From NCBI RefSeq assembly GCF_025165795.1, contig NZ_JAJAGO010000007.1:1-64000 (forward strand): DNA of 64,000 nt. The letters are read 5' to 3'. Numbering within the stretch: the stretch's first letter is position 1; the number at the start of each line of letters is the position of its first letter. Below, piece by piece: positions 1 through 9,588 of this stretch. Below the pieces are notes generated by a model, which was given only the letters and a program-made list of their open reading frames with translations, did no database searches and had not been told where the DNA came from. The stretch is from Streptomyces gossypii. GTDB lineage: Bacteria > Actinomycetota > Actinomycetes > Streptomycetales > Streptomycetaceae. A program made the translations under genes and the position numbers.

Positions 1-323
1 TCGTCCAGGTCGTCGGGGGTGGGCGGCCCGGTACGGGTACGGATACGCTGCCTCAGATCCGCATTGTGCAAGAGCCCGAACTCACGGTTGTTGACCAGCT
101 CGTGCTCCTGACGCTCCCGCAACGCCTCCACCGTCAGCCGCAGCTGCTCCTCCACCTGGTTCATCGGCTCGTTATAGAGATCAGCAACCCGGCTGTGCAC
201 CCGCAACACCGTCTGCGCCACACTCAACTCATACTCACGCGGCGCCAACTCATAATCCACGAACGTCCCCGGCAACGCAGGCTCACCCACATGCCCCGAA
301 GCCAACGCCACAGCCGCCTCACC
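1..323. repeat. Perfect 323-bp direct repeat, copy 1
   Basis: Bases 1-323 are identical to 1388-1710 (offset 1387), compared line by line. Identity ends abruptly at 324/1711, where one copy reads gcgccgg and the other ttcggcgg. The tract runs off the window on the left. It covers the start of the HK97 capsid domain in both shell genes and stops at the linker following the cNMP-binding-like domain. Confidence 0.95.
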
Positions 324-974
324 GCGCCGGTTCTGAGCCGGGATCGCGCGGGCGAGGAACCGCTCAAGGTGATCGCGTAACACCTCCGACCGGGCGGCGA
401 CCTCCTGGAAGGCACCGCGGGGCAGGGCGAGCACGGTGCAGCGGGTGACGGCCCTGAGCGTGTACGGCCACACTCCGGGCTCCGGAGTGAGGGCCTGGTC
501 TCCGAGGTGGTCCCCGTCGGCCACGGTGCCGAGCGAGATCTCGTCGCCGTACTTGCCGGCCCCCGCCCGGTGCAGTTTGCCGTGCGCGATCAGCAGCAGT
601 TCGTCCACCGGGGTGCCGAGGGTGGTCAGCGTGTCCCCGGCGGCGTACTCGCGCTGGACGCACCGGTCGGCCAGCGCCTGGAGGGCAGCCGGGTCGTCCA
701 TGCCGCGCAGCAGCGGGATCTCCCGCAATTCGGCCGGGATCACCCGTACTTCGGTGCCGGTGGAGACGAATTCCACCCGGCCGTCGCCCAGGTTGTGGGT
801 GAGCCTGCGGTTCACCCGGAAGGTGCCGCCGGTGGCCTCCGTCCAGGGAAGGACCCTGAGCAGCCAGCGAGGGGAGGTCCCCTGCATCTGCGGCGGCGTC
901 TTGGTGGTGGTGGCCAGTTTGCGGGCGGCCGCAGTGGTCAGACTCGAAGGGGCATTGCTGCCGGGTTGTGCCAT
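1..974 (-). CDS. Family 2B encapsulin shell protein, distal copy (partial)
   Basis: The gene encodes a nanocompartment shell protein with an HK97-type capsid fold and an inserted cyclic-nucleotide-binding-like domain. The start is the ATG at 974, one base after the stop of the upstream paralogue, so the two are probably translationally coupled. The C-terminus lies left of the window. Visible parts are an N-terminal arm with the motif [11 protein letters not shown], a cNMP-binding-like domain (about residues 85-205, with [12 protein letters not shown]) and the beginning of the capsid domain. The last 323 visible bases are identical to the neighbouring copy while the front two thirds have diverged. 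Family 2B shells of Streptomyces commonly occur in pairs and enclose a terpenoid or prenyl enzyme. The cargo gene is not visible here and could lie to the left. Confidence 0.9.
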   Translation of the reverse strand, partial: MAQPGSNAPSSLTTAAARKLATTTKTPPQMQGTSPRWLLRVLPWTEATGGTFRVNRRLTHNLGDGRVEFVSTGTEVRVIPAELREIPLLRGMDDPAALQALADRCVQREYAAGDTLTTLGTPVDELLLIAHGKLHRAGAGKYGDEISLGTVADGDHLGDQALTPEPGVWPYTLRAVTRCTVLALPRGAFQEVAARSEVLRDHLERFLARAIPAQNRRGEAAVALASGHVGEPALPGTFVDYELAPREYELSVAQTVLRVHSRVADLYNEPMNQVEEQLRLTVEALRERQEHELVNNREFGLLHNADLRQRIRTRTGPPTPDDLD

Positions 975-975
975 A

Positions 976-2394
976 TCAGTGCCCGATCTCCACGTCCTCG
1001 AGAATTCCCAGCGCGTCCGGCACCAGCACGGCGGCTGAATAGTAGGCGCTCACCAGATAGGAGATGACCGCCCTTTCGTCGATTCCCATGAAACGGACCG
1101 ACAGCCCGGGCCGGTACTCGTCGGGAATACCGGTCTGGTGCAGCCCGACGACACCCCGGTCGCTCTCTCCGGTACGCATGGCCAGAACGGAGGTGGCACC
1201 CGTCGAGCTGACCGGGATCTTGTCGCAGGGGAGGATCGGCACGCCCCGCCAGGCGGGCACGGAATGGCCTTCGAGATCGATGCTCTGCGGATACACGCCG
1301 CGACGGGTGCACTCCCGGCCGATCGCGGCGATCGCCTTCGGGTGGGCGAGTACGACGCTGGGCTCCTTCCACACAGTGGCCAGGAGTTCGTCCAGGTCGT
1401 CGGGGGTGGGCGGCCCGGTACGGGTACGGATACGCTGCCTCAGATCCGCATTGTGCAAGAGCCCGAACTCACGGTTGTTGACCAGCTCGTGCTCCTGACG
1501 CTCCCGCAACGCCTCCACCGTCAGCCGCAGCTGCTCCTCCACCTGGTTCATCGGCTCGTTATAGAGATCAGCAACCCGGCTGTGCACCCGCAACACCGTC
1601 TGCGCCACACTCAACTCATACTCACGCGGCGCCAACTCATAATCCACGAACGTCCCCGGCAACGCAGGCTCACCCACATGCCCCGAAGCCAACGCCACAG
1701 CCGCCTCACCTTCGGCGGTGCGCGCCCCGGGCGGCGTGGCCCGCGCCGCCTCCAGATGCTCCCGCAGGCTGGCGGAAGCATCCCGCACCTCATCGAACGC
1801 CTCCCGGGTCAGAGTCAGCGCCGTACCGCTGGTGAGCGTGCGGAGGCTGAAGTCCCACTCCCCCGGCTCCGCCGCGGCGAGCTCCTCCGCACCGGCGAAG
1901 TCGCCGTCGGCCAGCACGCCGAGGGATGCCTCCTCGTCGTACTTGCCCCGGCCCAGCCGCTGGAGTTTGCCGTGCGCGATCAGGACGACCCGGTCGGCAG
2001 GACGGCCGGCCTCCACCAAGGTCTCCCCGGGGCCGAAGTCCCGCTGCTCGCAGCGAGCGGCGAGGGCCGCCAGCACCGGCTCGTCCGAATATCCGCGCAG
2101 CAGCGGGAGTTCGCCCAGTTCCAGCGGAATCACCCGGACCTCGGTGCCGGTGGAGACGAACTCCACCCGGCCGTCGCCCAGGGTGTGGGTGAGCCGGCGG
2201 TTCACCCGGAAGGTGCCACCGGAAACGTGCACCCAGGGAAGCACCTTCAGCAGCCAGCGGGAGGAAATTCCCTGCATCTGCGGAGGCGTCTTGGTGGTGC
2301 TGGCGAGATTTCTTGCCGCGGCCGTGTCAAGGCTCAAGCGCCCCTGCTCCGTGGCACCCTCTCCGCCGGAAGGTGATTCCACCGAAGTGGTCAT
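976..2394 (-). CDS. Family 2B encapsulin shell protein, proximal copy
   Basis: This is a complete shell protein of 472 residues. The order is an N-terminal arm (1-90, with [10 protein letters not shown]), a cNMP-binding-like domain (about 95-210, with [13 protein letters not shown] and a GDFAGAEEL segment where a phosphate-binding cassette would lie), an Ala/Pro-rich linker (about 215-235) and an HK97-type capsid domain (about 240-472) ending ILEDVEIGH. It is the first gene of the pair, and its stop is one base before the next gene's ATG. About 290 bp without genes lie upstream. Two shell paralogues suggest a mixed shell. Ligand binding by the cNMP-like domain is a family expectation, not visible directly. 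The start has no strong Shine-Dalgarno sequence. Confidence 0.92.
   Translation of the reverse strand: MTTSVESPSGGEGATEQGRLSLDTAAARNLASTTKTPPQMQGISSRWLLKVLPWVHVSGGTFRVNRRLTHTLGDGRVEFVSTGTEVRVIPLELGELPLLRGYSDEPVLAALAARCEQRDFGPGETLVEAGRPADRVVLIAHGKLQRLGRGKYDEEASLGVLADGDFAGAEELAAAEPGEWDFSLRTLTSGTALTLTREAFDEVRDASASLREHLEAARATPPGARTAEGEAAVALASGHVGEPALPGTFVDYELAPREYELSVAQTVLRVHSRVADLYNEPMNQVEEQLRLTVEALRERQEHELVNNREFGLLHNADLRQRIRTRTGPPTPDDLDELLATVWKEPSVVLAHPKAIAAIGRECTRRGVYPQSIDLEGHSVPAWRGVPILPCDKIPVSSTGATSVLAMRTGESDRGVVGLHQTGIPDEYRPGLSVRFMGIDERAVISYLVSAYYSAAVLVPDALGILEDVEIGH
1388..1710. repeat. Perfect 323-bp direct repeat, copy 2
   Basis: This is the second copy of the tract at 1-323, inside the proximal encapsulin gene. 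Surrounding parts of the two genes are similar but clearly diverged, so the perfect identity points to recent gene conversion or very recent partial duplication, not uniform conservation. Confidence 0.95.
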
Positions 2395-2686
2395 GGAAAA
2401 CCGCCAATCTTCATGATGGGAAAAGGAGTTGACTGCGTCATTGCGTCACTGCGCTACTCCGCGACGAAACTAACCGGGTACCGCCCTTTACGGCAATCGC
2501 TCGAAAGAGAACACGTTCCGATGAATGAGGAGCACCGTCACCGGGTACTCGCGGCCCGGTCCACAGCCGTGCCCGAACAAGCAACCGGGGGCACGGGCAG
2601 GTCACAGGTGCATTCCAGCAGCGCACACTGCGAGCGGGGAGACCGCCGCCGCCGAGTAAGGTCACGTCAAGGGAACTGGGGGTGAG
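2395..2686. promoter_or_regulatory. Divergent intergenic region upstream of the encapsulin pair
   Basis: About 290 bp separate the encapsulin operon (minus) from the Rv1733c-like gene (plus), and no convincing gene lies here. On the minus strand a short direct repeat of tgacgca (near 2430-2450) lies 40-60 bp before the encapsulin ATG. Promoters for both directions must lie here, but I could not assign -35/-10 boxes with certainty. Confidence 0.4.
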
Positions 2687-3295
2687 GTGATGCGCGCTGT
2701 GGCTGGTCTGTGGCGCTGGCGCCGTAACCCGCTGTGCCGTCGCAGCGACCGCCGGGAGGCCTGGCTGGCGCTGTGGGCCCTCCTGCTGATCCTTTTCGTC
2801 GCCCCGGTCGTGGGCATGCTGAGCGGGGTGCTGACCCACGAGGAGCTGCTTGCCACCGTGCGCGCGCAGCGGTTGGAGCGGCATGCGGTGTGGGCGACCG
2901 CCGAACAGCTGACGGTCCCCCGGCGTCCGCTGGACTCCGACACTGAGGACAGCGCCGAGTCCGAGGGCCGGCGGGGTGTCATCGCCTACTGGTCCGGGCC
3001 GGACGGTGCCACCCGCACGGGCCCCGCCGACGTCGGCCATGAGGTGCGGCCGGGGGATCGCTTCCGCGTCTGGACGAACGACGACGGGGAACTCACCAGC
3101 CCGCCGCTTTCCGGCGCCACCGCCTCCTCACAGGCGATGCTGGCGGGTGTGGTCGCGGCGGCGGCGACCGCGGCGGCGGTGGAGATCGGACGGCGCCTGG
3201 CCGTACGGCAGTTGCTGCGGCGGCGGTACGCGCGCTGGGACGACGAGTGGGCCAGGATCGGTCCCGACTCGGGACGTGCCGGGACCAACAGCTGA
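2687..3295 (+). CDS. Rv1733c-family membrane protein
   Basis: This is a 202-residue membrane protein with the arrangement of the actinobacterial Rv1733c family: a basic N-terminus with WRWRRNPL, a first membrane helix (about 27-48), an extracytoplasmic region of about 85 residues including [14 protein letters not shown], a second membrane helix (about 147-165), and a basic tail ending [15 protein letters not shown]. No enzymatic motif is present and the family function is unknown. A G-rich ribosome-binding stretch (gggggtgag) precedes a GTG directly followed by ATG at 2690, so either codon could start translation. Confidence 0.8.
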   Translation: MMRAVAGLWRWRRNPLCRRSDRREAWLALWALLLILFVAPVVGMLSGVLTHEELLATVRAQRLERHAVWATAEQLTVPRRPLDSDTEDSAESEGRRGVIAYWSGPDGATRTGPADVGHEVRPGDRFRVWTNDDGELTSPPLSGATASSQAMLAGVVAAAATAAAVEIGRRLAVRQLLRRRYARWDDEWARIGPDSGRAGTNS

Positions 3296-3399
3296 CCGGT
3301 CATCGACCCCATCCCGCGCACGCTACGGTGGTGGTGCCGGGCCGCCCGACGTCACGGCACCGCAGCTCAAGATCGTACGAAGTGAGGACGCAGCAGTCC

Positions 3400-5844
3400 A
3401 TGGGACAGCCCTCGGTCCAGGTCACACACACCGGCACCTCGCGCTGGCGGCGGCGCACCGGGGAGTACGCCTCACTGTCCGCAGCCCTCCAGGCGGCGTC
3501 CGACGGCGATGTGCTCACCGTCTCGCCGGGCACCTACCGGGAGAACCTCGTCCTGGACCGCGCCGTGACGCTGCGCGGTCCGGAGCGGGCGGGCAGCGGT
3601 TCCGTGCGCATCGCGCCGGCCGACGGTGTGGCGCTGACGGTCCGTTCCTCGGCCTCGGTGCATGATCTCCAACTGGAGGGCCAGGACGCTTCCGTACCGG
3701 CCCTGTTGGTCGAGGACTGCGCCCCCGAGCTGACGGGCATCCGGGTGCTGACCCGCTCCGCCGCCGGGATCGAGGTCCGCGGCGGAGCCCGGCCCACCGT
3801 GCGCCGCTGCACGGTGGACAACCCTGCGGGACTGGGCATCAGCGTCACCGGCGGCGCGGGCGGCGTGTACGAGGAGTGCGAGGTGGTCGCGGCCGGTCAG
3901 TCCGGCGTCTCGGTGAGCGACGGCGCGCACCCCCGGCTGGAGCGCTGCCGCATCCACCACGCCTCGGGTGCGGGCCTCTCGCTGCACGGGGAGGGGACCG
4001 CCGTCGAGGCGGTGGGCTGCGAGGTGTACGAGGTCAAGGGTGCCGGGCTGCAGGTCGCCGCCCGGGCCACCGGGCACATGACAGGCTGCCGGGTGCACCG
4101 GACCACGGCGGACGGCGTCACCCTGGACACCGATGCCGTGCTGACCCTCGCGGACTGCGAGATCCACGACATACCCGAGAACGCGATCGACCTGAGGTCC
4201 CGCTCGGTGCTCACCCTTACCCGTTCCACGGTGCGCCGGTTCGGCCGGAACGGCCTGTCGGTCTGGGACCCGGGCACCCGGGTCGACGCCAACAGCTGCG
4301 AGATCCACGAGAGTACGGGCGACTATCCCGCCGTGTGGATCAGTGACGGCGCCGCCGCGGTGCTGGACTCCTGCCGGGTGCACAGCGTGCCCGACGCGCT
4401 GTTCGTGCTCGACCGGGGCTCCCGCGCCGACGTACTGGACAGCGACCTGTCCCAAGTACGGGGCACCGCCGTCTCGGTGAGCGACGGCGCGACCGTGCAG
4501 CTCGACGACTGCCGCATCCGGGAGGCCGGGACGGGCGCCTGGTTCCGCGACCACGGCAGTGGCGGCAACCTTGCCAACTGCACCATCGACGCGGCCGCCA
4601 CCGGCCTCATCGTGACCAAGGGTGCCGATCCGACCGTGGAGCGCTGCACCGTCACCTCGGCGGAGGAAGCCGGGGTGTACGTCTCGGCGGAGGGCCGGGG
4701 CACCTTCCACGGCTGCCGGGTGACCGGCTCTCAGGGCTACGGCTTCCACATCATCGACGGGTGCCGTACGACGCTGCGGCGCTGCCGGACGGAGCGCTGC
4801 GCACGCGGCGGCTTCGAGTTCGCCGAGGACGGCCCCCTCGTCGAGGACTGTACGAGCGACGAGAGTGCCGCCGTCTCGGCGCCGCCGGCTGCGGCCCGCA
4901 CACCGGCCCTCGCCAGCGCGGGACTGCTGACCTCGCCCGCCGCCATACCGGCGCAGCGGACCGGGGAGGGCAACCCGAACGCGCAGAGCGACCAGAACGC
5001 CCAGCACACCGAGAAGCCGGCCGCCGAAGAGGCGCGGCCCTCGGAGGAGGTACTGGGGGAACTCGACGCCCTCGTGGGCCTCGACAGCGTCAAGCACGAG
5101 GTCCGGACCCTGACGAACATGATCGAGGTCGGCCGCCGACGCCAGCGCGCGGGGCTGAAGGCCGCTTCGGCCCGCCGCCATCTGGTCTTCACCGGCGCCC
5201 CGGGCACCGGCAAGACCACCGTCGCCCGCCTCTACGGCGAGATCCTGCACTCGCTGGCGGTGCTGGAGCGCGGCCATCTGGTCGAGGTGTCCCGGGTCGA
5301 CCTGGTGGGAGAGCACATCGGTTCGACCGCCATCCGTACCCAGCAGGCGTTCGAGCGTGCGCGGGGCGGGGTGCTCTTCATCGACGAGGCGTACGCGCTG
5401 TCGCCCGAGGACTCCGGCCGCGACTTCGGCCGGGAGGCGATCGACACCCTGGTGAAGCTGATGGAGGACCACCGCGAGGAGGTGGTGGTGATAGCGGCCG
5501 GCTACACCGAGGAGATGGACCGCTTCCTCGCCGTCAACCCCGGTGTCGCGTCCCGCTTCTCCCGCACCATCACCTTCGGTGACTACAGCCCGGAGGAACT
5601 GCTGCTGATCGTCGAGCAGCAGGCCGAGGAGCACGAGTACCGGCTGGGAGAGGGCACGCCGGAGGCGCTGCTCAAGCATTTCGCGGCGATGCCGAGGGGG
5701 CCGTCGTTCGGCAACGGCCGAGCCGCCCGCCAGACCTTCGAGGCCATGGTGGAGCGGCATGCGGGGCGGGTGTCGCTGCTGGCGGAGCCGAGCACGGACG
5801 ATCTGACGCTGCTCTTCGGCGAGGACCTGCCCGAGCCCTTCTAG
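3400..5844 (+). CDS. Right-handed beta-helix / AAA+ ATPase fusion protein
   Basis: The 814-residue protein begins with a long right-handed parallel beta-helix (about 15-510). It opens with a DUF1565-like segment ([15 protein letters not shown]) followed by many roughly 23-residue rungs with recurring C-x-[IV]-x motifs. A low-complexity linker (about 515-590) precedes a CbxX/CfqX (SpoVK, EccA-like) AAA+ domain with Walker [13 protein letters not shown] near residue 599, Walker [11 protein letters not shown] near 656 and a [11 protein letters not shown] arginine-finger region. Reading frame is open 51 codons further upstream, but ATG 3400 has gaggac 10 bases before it. I infer a cytoplasmic remodelling ATPase using the helix to bind a partner or polymer. 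No secretion genes are adjacent. Confidence 0.85.
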   Translation: MGQPSVQVTHTGTSRWRRRTGEYASLSAALQAASDGDVLTVSPGTYRENLVLDRAVTLRGPERAGSGSVRIAPADGVALTVRSSASVHDLQLEGQDASVPALLVEDCAPELTGIRVLTRSAAGIEVRGGARPTVRRCTVDNPAGLGISVTGGAGGVYEECEVVAAGQSGVSVSDGAHPRLERCRIHHASGAGLSLHGEGTAVEAVGCEVYEVKGAGLQVAARATGHMTGCRVHRTTADGVTLDTDAVLTLADCEIHDIPENAIDLRSRSVLTLTRSTVRRFGRNGLSVWDPGTRVDANSCEIHESTGDYPAVWISDGAAAVLDSCRVHSVPDALFVLDRGSRADVLDSDLSQVRGTAVSVSDGATVQLDDCRIREAGTGAWFRDHGSGGNLANCTIDAAATGLIVTKGADPTVERCTVTSAEEAGVYVSAEGRGTFHGCRVTGSQGYGFHIIDGCRTTLRRCRTERCARGGFEFAEDGPLVEDCTSDESAAVSAPPAAARTPALASAGLLTSPAAIPAQRTGEGNPNAQSDQNAQHTEKPAAEEARPSEEVLGELDALVGLDSVKHEVRTLTNMIEVGRRRQRAGLKAASARRHLVFTGAPGTGKTTVARLYGEILHSLAVLERGHLVEVSRVDLVGEHIGSTAIRTQQAFERARGGVLFIDEAYALSPEDSGRDFGREAIDTLVKLMEDHREEVVVIAAGYTEEMDRFLAVNPGVASRFSRTITFGDYSPEELLLIVEQQAEEHEYRLGEGTPEALLKHFAAMPRGPSFGNGRAARQTFEAMVERHAGRVSLLAEPSTDDLTLLFGEDLPEPF

Positions 5845-5916
5845 GCCCCGCCCCAGAGGCCCCGCCCCAGAGGTGCGGTGCCGGGCTGCGGTGCCGGGCT
5901 GCGGTGCCGGGCTGCG
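5845..5916. repeat. Two short tandem repeats between convergent genes
   Basis: Immediately after the stop of the beta-helix/AAA gene, a 14-bp unit (gccccgccccagag) occurs twice in tandem (5845-5872). It is followed by a 13-bp unit (gtgccgggctgcg) three times (5878-5916). The array ends four bases before the stop of the convergent membrane protein gene. It may be a slippage-prone tract; any role as transcriptional insulator is a guess. Confidence 0.85.
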
Positions 5917-5920
5917 GTGC

Positions 5921-8341
5921 TCAGGCCGGTGCGCCCTCTCCTTCGGCGTCCTCGCTCAACTGGGCGGGCAGCGTTTCCGGGCTCGGCTCTCCCCCTTCCT
6001 CCCGCTCGCCCGCCCCCGCGCGGTGCCGCCGGGTCAGCAGCCGTGCCAGCAGCCCGTCCCGCTCCTCGTCGAACGCGGGGTCCGCCTGGAAGTCGCTGTG
6101 CCCGAGGAGGGGCGCGGGCAGTGGCCTGCGGGTGGTGCGGCCGTACGCCAGCGGGTCCTGGAGCGGGCCCCGGTCGACCTCGGGGTGCTCGGCGCCGGGG
6201 AGCCGGACGGCGCCTCCGATCGGGTCGGTGAGCCGCCACAGGTTCCGCCAGCAGTCCAGTTCCCGGTGCAGCGCACCCAGCGGGCGCGGCCCGAAGTAGG
6301 CCGGGAACCAGCGCCCGTAGAGTCTCTCCAGCGGTGATCCGTAGGTGAGCAGCGCGACCTGGTGCCGGGTGACCGGGTCGAGCTGCCACACCGCCGCGGC
6401 GGCCAGCACGCTGCCCTGGGAGTGGCCGGAGAGAACGATACGGCCGCCCTCACGCTCCTGCGTCCAGCTCGCCATGCGCCATACGAGGTCGGGCACGGCG
6501 CGCTCGGCGTAGCAGGGCGGCGCGAAGGGGTGGGCGGCGCGCGGCCAGAAGGTGCCCACGTCCCACAGGATGCCGATGGTGCGACGGGCCGAGACGTCCT
6601 TGTAGGCGCGGCGGCCCAGGGCGAGGAAGAGCAGGAAGACCGCGCCGATGAGCCAGGAGCCGAGCGCCTGGACGCAGTCGGCGAAGCCGTCGACGACGAG
6701 GGGCGCGCCGTCGGCCGCCGCGCCGGGGGTCTTGCCGGTCAGCCAGGTGCCGAGCACGGCCGCGGCGCCGAGCAGCAGGGTGAGCACCGCCACGGCACCG
6801 ACGACAGCCGGTGCGGAGTCGGTGAGCGCGGCGCGCGCGATGGCCCGCCCGATGCGCCGGGAGCGCGGTGTGTCGGCCCGCGCACCGGGGTAGCCCTGGT
6901 GCACCTGGGCGGCCAGCTGCCGGCTGCGGAGGTGGACCCGGACGAGCAGGCCGCACAGCAGGACGAGCAGCAGGACGAGCAGCACCGGAATGGTGGACGC
7001 CTGCCAGGTCAGTACCGTCGGCGGCCCGATCCCCTGCCCTCCGAGCCGGTCGGCGACCCACTGCGCGACACCGCCGGACATCACACCTCCCAGCGCGCAG
7101 GCCAGCATCGCCACCGAGGCGGCGGCAAGGCCGCACAGCGCCGTACGGGCGACCGGTGCCGCCCGGTGGAGCACCACCCCGGTCGCTGCCAGGGCGACCA
7201 CCAGCGCCCCCTGCGCAATGGCGATCACACTGAACGCCTCGTCCCCTGGCAGTTCGCCGGAGCTTCCCCAGCCGGGGCGGGACCAGCCGGCGTGCAGGGC
7301 GGCCAGCACCAGCACCGAGGCCGAGGCCAGGGGCAGCACCCGGACGGTCAGCCGGTCGCCGCCCTCGTCCGCCTCGCTCTCCTTGCGGCCCCGGCGGCAC
7401 ACGGCGTACAGGGCCCAGAGGCCGCCCGCCATGATCAGGACCGCGTTCGCCCAGCCGAGTGCGTCCAGCCAGGCGGAACCGCCCGGTTTGCGGTCGAACC
7501 TGGTGGCGGCCCCGGCGAGCGCGGCGGCGATGGTGAGCAGGCCGGCGGCGGTGTGGGCGGCGCGCAGCCGGGCAACCAGCCGCCTTCCGTACCAGAAGCC
7601 GGGCAGGCAGAGCGCCGGGCGGTCGGCGGCGGCCGGGTCGTCCTCCGCCACCTGGCCGCGCCATGGGGGCTGGGATTCGTACGCGCTCCAGGTGCGGTGC
7701 GAGAGCCACCACAGCAGCACGATGAGCGCGGTGGGCACGAGGGCGGCCAGCGCGATCCGGCGTCCGGGCTGGCTCCACCAGCCGCCGCCCTGGGCGTCGA
7801 CCGCCATGAAGCCGAGCCAGGAGTGCTCCCGCGCGCAGCCCGGCTGCCCGGCGCACTGCCAGGCGACCAGGTCGAGCGCCACCTCGCAGGCGGCGGCCGC
7901 CAGCAGCACGGTGAGGCTGAGCGCCACCAGCCGCACCACCAAGCCGTGCAGCCGTACGGCGCGGTGGCGGGCCTGGGCGGCTGGGCGCATCCAGTGGGCG
8001 AGGTTGACGACCATGAACGGCAGCAGGATGAGCCACAGGGCGCGGGCGCTGTTGCCTGAGGTGAGGTGGGACCAGCAGTAACCCTCCGGGATGGGTTTGT
8101 CCGCGTACTCGCCCGGCCGGTCCTCGGCGTCCACGTCCTCGGTGCGGCGGTAGACGGCGGCTGTGGCGTCTCCGGTGATCCGCACGGTGCGCGGATCGTC
8201 CAGCATCTCTTCGGGGGTGGCGCCTCCGACGCCATGCACCAGGAGTTCCAGCGCGAGTCCGCCGGGGTCCTCCCCCGCCGGTTCCGCCGCGTGTGCTTCT
8301 GTGGGTGCCGCTGTGGGTTCTTCTGTCCGGTCCGACTGCAT
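5921..8341 (-). CDS. Large polytopic membrane protein with lipase-like motifs
   Basis: The 806-residue protein starts at ATG 8341, preceded by gggggag; reading frame continues 63 codons upstream but looks non-coding. Near the N-terminus is LELLVHGVGGATPEEML (about 31-47), resembling the first strand and oxyanion loop of alpha/beta-hydrolase lipases. A region of many membrane helices (about 110-560) follows. Near the C-terminus is GHSQGS (about 638-643), a nucleophile elbow with candidate serine, then LLTYGSPLERLYGRWFPAYF, typical of lipase class 3-like proteins. The hydrolase fold therefore seems interrupted by a membrane domain. Substrate is unknown. It is transcribed divergently from the DeoR regulator. 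Confidence 0.75.
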   Translation of the reverse strand: MQSDRTEEPTAAPTEAHAAEPAGEDPGGLALELLVHGVGGATPEEMLDDPRTVRITGDATAAVYRRTEDVDAEDRPGEYADKPIPEGYCWSHLTSGNSARALWLILLPFMVVNLAHWMRPAAQARHRAVRLHGLVVRLVALSLTVLLAAAACEVALDLVAWQCAGQPGCAREHSWLGFMAVDAQGGGWWSQPGRRIALAALVPTALIVLLWWLSHRTWSAYESQPPWRGQVAEDDPAAADRPALCLPGFWYGRRLVARLRAAHTAAGLLTIAAALAGAATRFDRKPGGSAWLDALGWANAVLIMAGGLWALYAVCRRGRKESEADEGGDRLTVRVLPLASASVLVLAALHAGWSRPGWGSSGELPGDEAFSVIAIAQGALVVALAATGVVLHRAAPVARTALCGLAAASVAMLACALGGVMSGGVAQWVADRLGGQGIGPPTVLTWQASTIPVLLVLLLVLLCGLLVRVHLRSRQLAAQVHQGYPGARADTPRSRRIGRAIARAALTDSAPAVVGAVAVLTLLLGAAAVLGTWLTGKTPGAAADGAPLVVDGFADCVQALGSWLIGAVFLLFLALGRRAYKDVSARRTIGILWDVGTFWPRAAHPFAPPCYAERAVPDLVWRMASWTQEREGGRIVLSGHSQGSVLAAAAVWQLDPVTRHQVALLTYGSPLERLYGRWFPAYFGPRPLGALHRELDCWRNLWRLTDPIGGAVRLPGAEHPEVDRGPLQDPLAYGRTTRRPLPAPLLGHSDFQADPAFDEERDGLLARLLTRRHRAGAGEREEGGEPSPETLPAQLSEDAEGEGAPA

Positions 8342-8519
8342 AACGCTCCCCCGGGACGCCTGTTGACCGCGTACAGCATCCCCGCCCGGCCTCCGGCGTA
8401 CAGCCCTCGCTTCGAAAGACGACCCGAAATCGTGACACGGCGGCCACGAGTCACCCATGGGAGGATGTCCCCCGGCCGGTTGGGCCGGTGGCGGAGGGAC
8501 GAGAGGAACGGCAAGCGCG

Positions 8520-9380
8520 GTGGTCGACAATCAGAATCTCCTGGCGGAGCAGCGCCGCGCGTTCATCCTGGACGAGGTCCGACGGCGCGGCGGGGTCCGC
8601 GTCAACGAGCTCACCCGGACGCTCATGGTCTCCGACATGACGGTGCGGCGCGATCTGGACACGCTGGCGCGGCAGGGCTCGCTGGAGAAGGTGCACGGCG
8701 GCGCGGTGCCGGTGGCGGAGGCGAGCACGCACGAGCCGGGCTTCGAGGTGAAGTCCTCGCTGGAGCCGAGCGCGAAGGAGGACATCGCGCGGGCAGCGGC
8801 CCGGCTGGCGGCTCCGGGCAGCGCGATCGCGCTGTCCGGCGGCACCACCACGTTCGCCCTGGCGCGGCAGTTGCTGGAGGTCCCGGATCTGACCGTGGTG
8901 ACCAACTCGGTGCGGGTGGCCGACGTCTTCCACGGCGCGCAGCGCGGCGCGGCGGGTGACGGAGGGCAGGGGCGGCGGCCTGCGACGGTTGTGCTGACGG
9001 GCGGGGTGCGTACGCCCTCGGACTCCCTGGTGGGCCCCGTGGCGGACGCGGCGATCGCTTCGCTCCACTTCGATGTGCTCTTCCTGGGTGTACACGGCAT
9101 ATCCCGTGAGGCGGGCCTGTCCACGCCGAATCTGGCGGAGGCGGAGACGAACCGGCGCCTGGTGGGGGCGGCGCGACGGGTCGTGGTGGTGGCGGACCAC
9201 ACCAAGTGGGGGACGGTGGGGCTGAGTTCCTTCGCCACGCTGGCCCAGATCGACACGCTGGTGACGGATGGCGGGCTCTCCGCACCGGCGCGCGCCGAGA
9301 TCCGGGAGGAGCTGCCCGGACTCGTGGTCGCGGGCGGCCCCGAAGGCGTTGCGGACGGTCCTGACCCGGACAGGGCCTGA
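8520..9380 (+). CDS. DeoR/GlpR-family transcriptional regulator
   Basis: This is a 286-residue sugar-metabolism type repressor. The N-terminal winged helix (about 8-62) contains RRGGVRVNELTRTLMVSDMTVRRDLDTL. The C-terminal DeoR sensor domain (about 75-250) contains GSAIALSGGTTT and the phosphosugar-isomerase-like segment FLGVHGIS. The GTG at 8520 (VVDNQNLLAEQRRA) was chosen because upstream codons look non-coding and gagagga lies about 12 bases before it. No sugar transport or kinase gene is adjacent, so the target is unclear. It ends where an inverted-repeat element begins. Confidence 0.88.
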   Translation: MVDNQNLLAEQRRAFILDEVRRRGGVRVNELTRTLMVSDMTVRRDLDTLARQGSLEKVHGGAVPVAEASTHEPGFEVKSSLEPSAKEDIARAAARLAAPGSAIALSGGTTTFALARQLLEVPDLTVVTNSVRVADVFHGAQRGAAGDGGQGRRPATVVLTGGVRTPSDSLVGPVADAAIASLHFDVLFLGVHGISREAGLSTPNLAEAETNRRLVGAARRVVVVADHTKWGTVGLSSFATLAQIDTLVTDGGLSAPARAEIREELPGLVVAGGPEGVADGPDPDRA

Positions 9381-9541
9381 GGGCTGTCCCCGTAATCCCT
9401 GGCGGGCGCGCGGCGTCAGCTACGGCACCTCGCTGCGTTGTCGGAACGCCCGGATACGCCCAGTATGAGGACGTCCCTCCGCCTTGCGAAGCACCGCATC
9501 TGACGCCGCGCGCTGATCCACCAGGGATTACGGGACAGCCC
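9381..9541. repeat. 160-bp intergenic element with long imperfect inverted repeats
   Basis: The element starts one base after the DeoR stop. Its left arm begins gggctgtccccgtaatccct and its right arm ends with the complement agggattacgggacagccc. Each arm extends about 40 bp, ending in ggcgtcag/ctgacgcc, around an interior of about 85 bp without coding potential. A third copy of the outer motif (gggctgtcccc) directly follows at 9544. Similar elements recur between genes in Streptomyces genomes as far as I recall. It could be a MITE-like element, and it would also fold as a transcription terminator. Confidence 0.8.
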
Positions 9542-9588
9542 TTGGGCTGTCCCCGTCCGAGTGACCCTCTTTCCGGGATAGTTGGTCC

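Noticed and set aside
3472..5760. 762-codon open frame antisense to the beta-helix/AAA gene
   Set aside because: High GC removes stops in the antisense frame; composition is His/Arg/Ala/Gly-biased, no domain is recognisable and the plus-strand protein is clearly real.
6362..8059. Long plus-strand frame opposite the large membrane protein
   Set aside because: Same antisense-shadow effect; no start signal and repetitive Gly/Gln/His composition.
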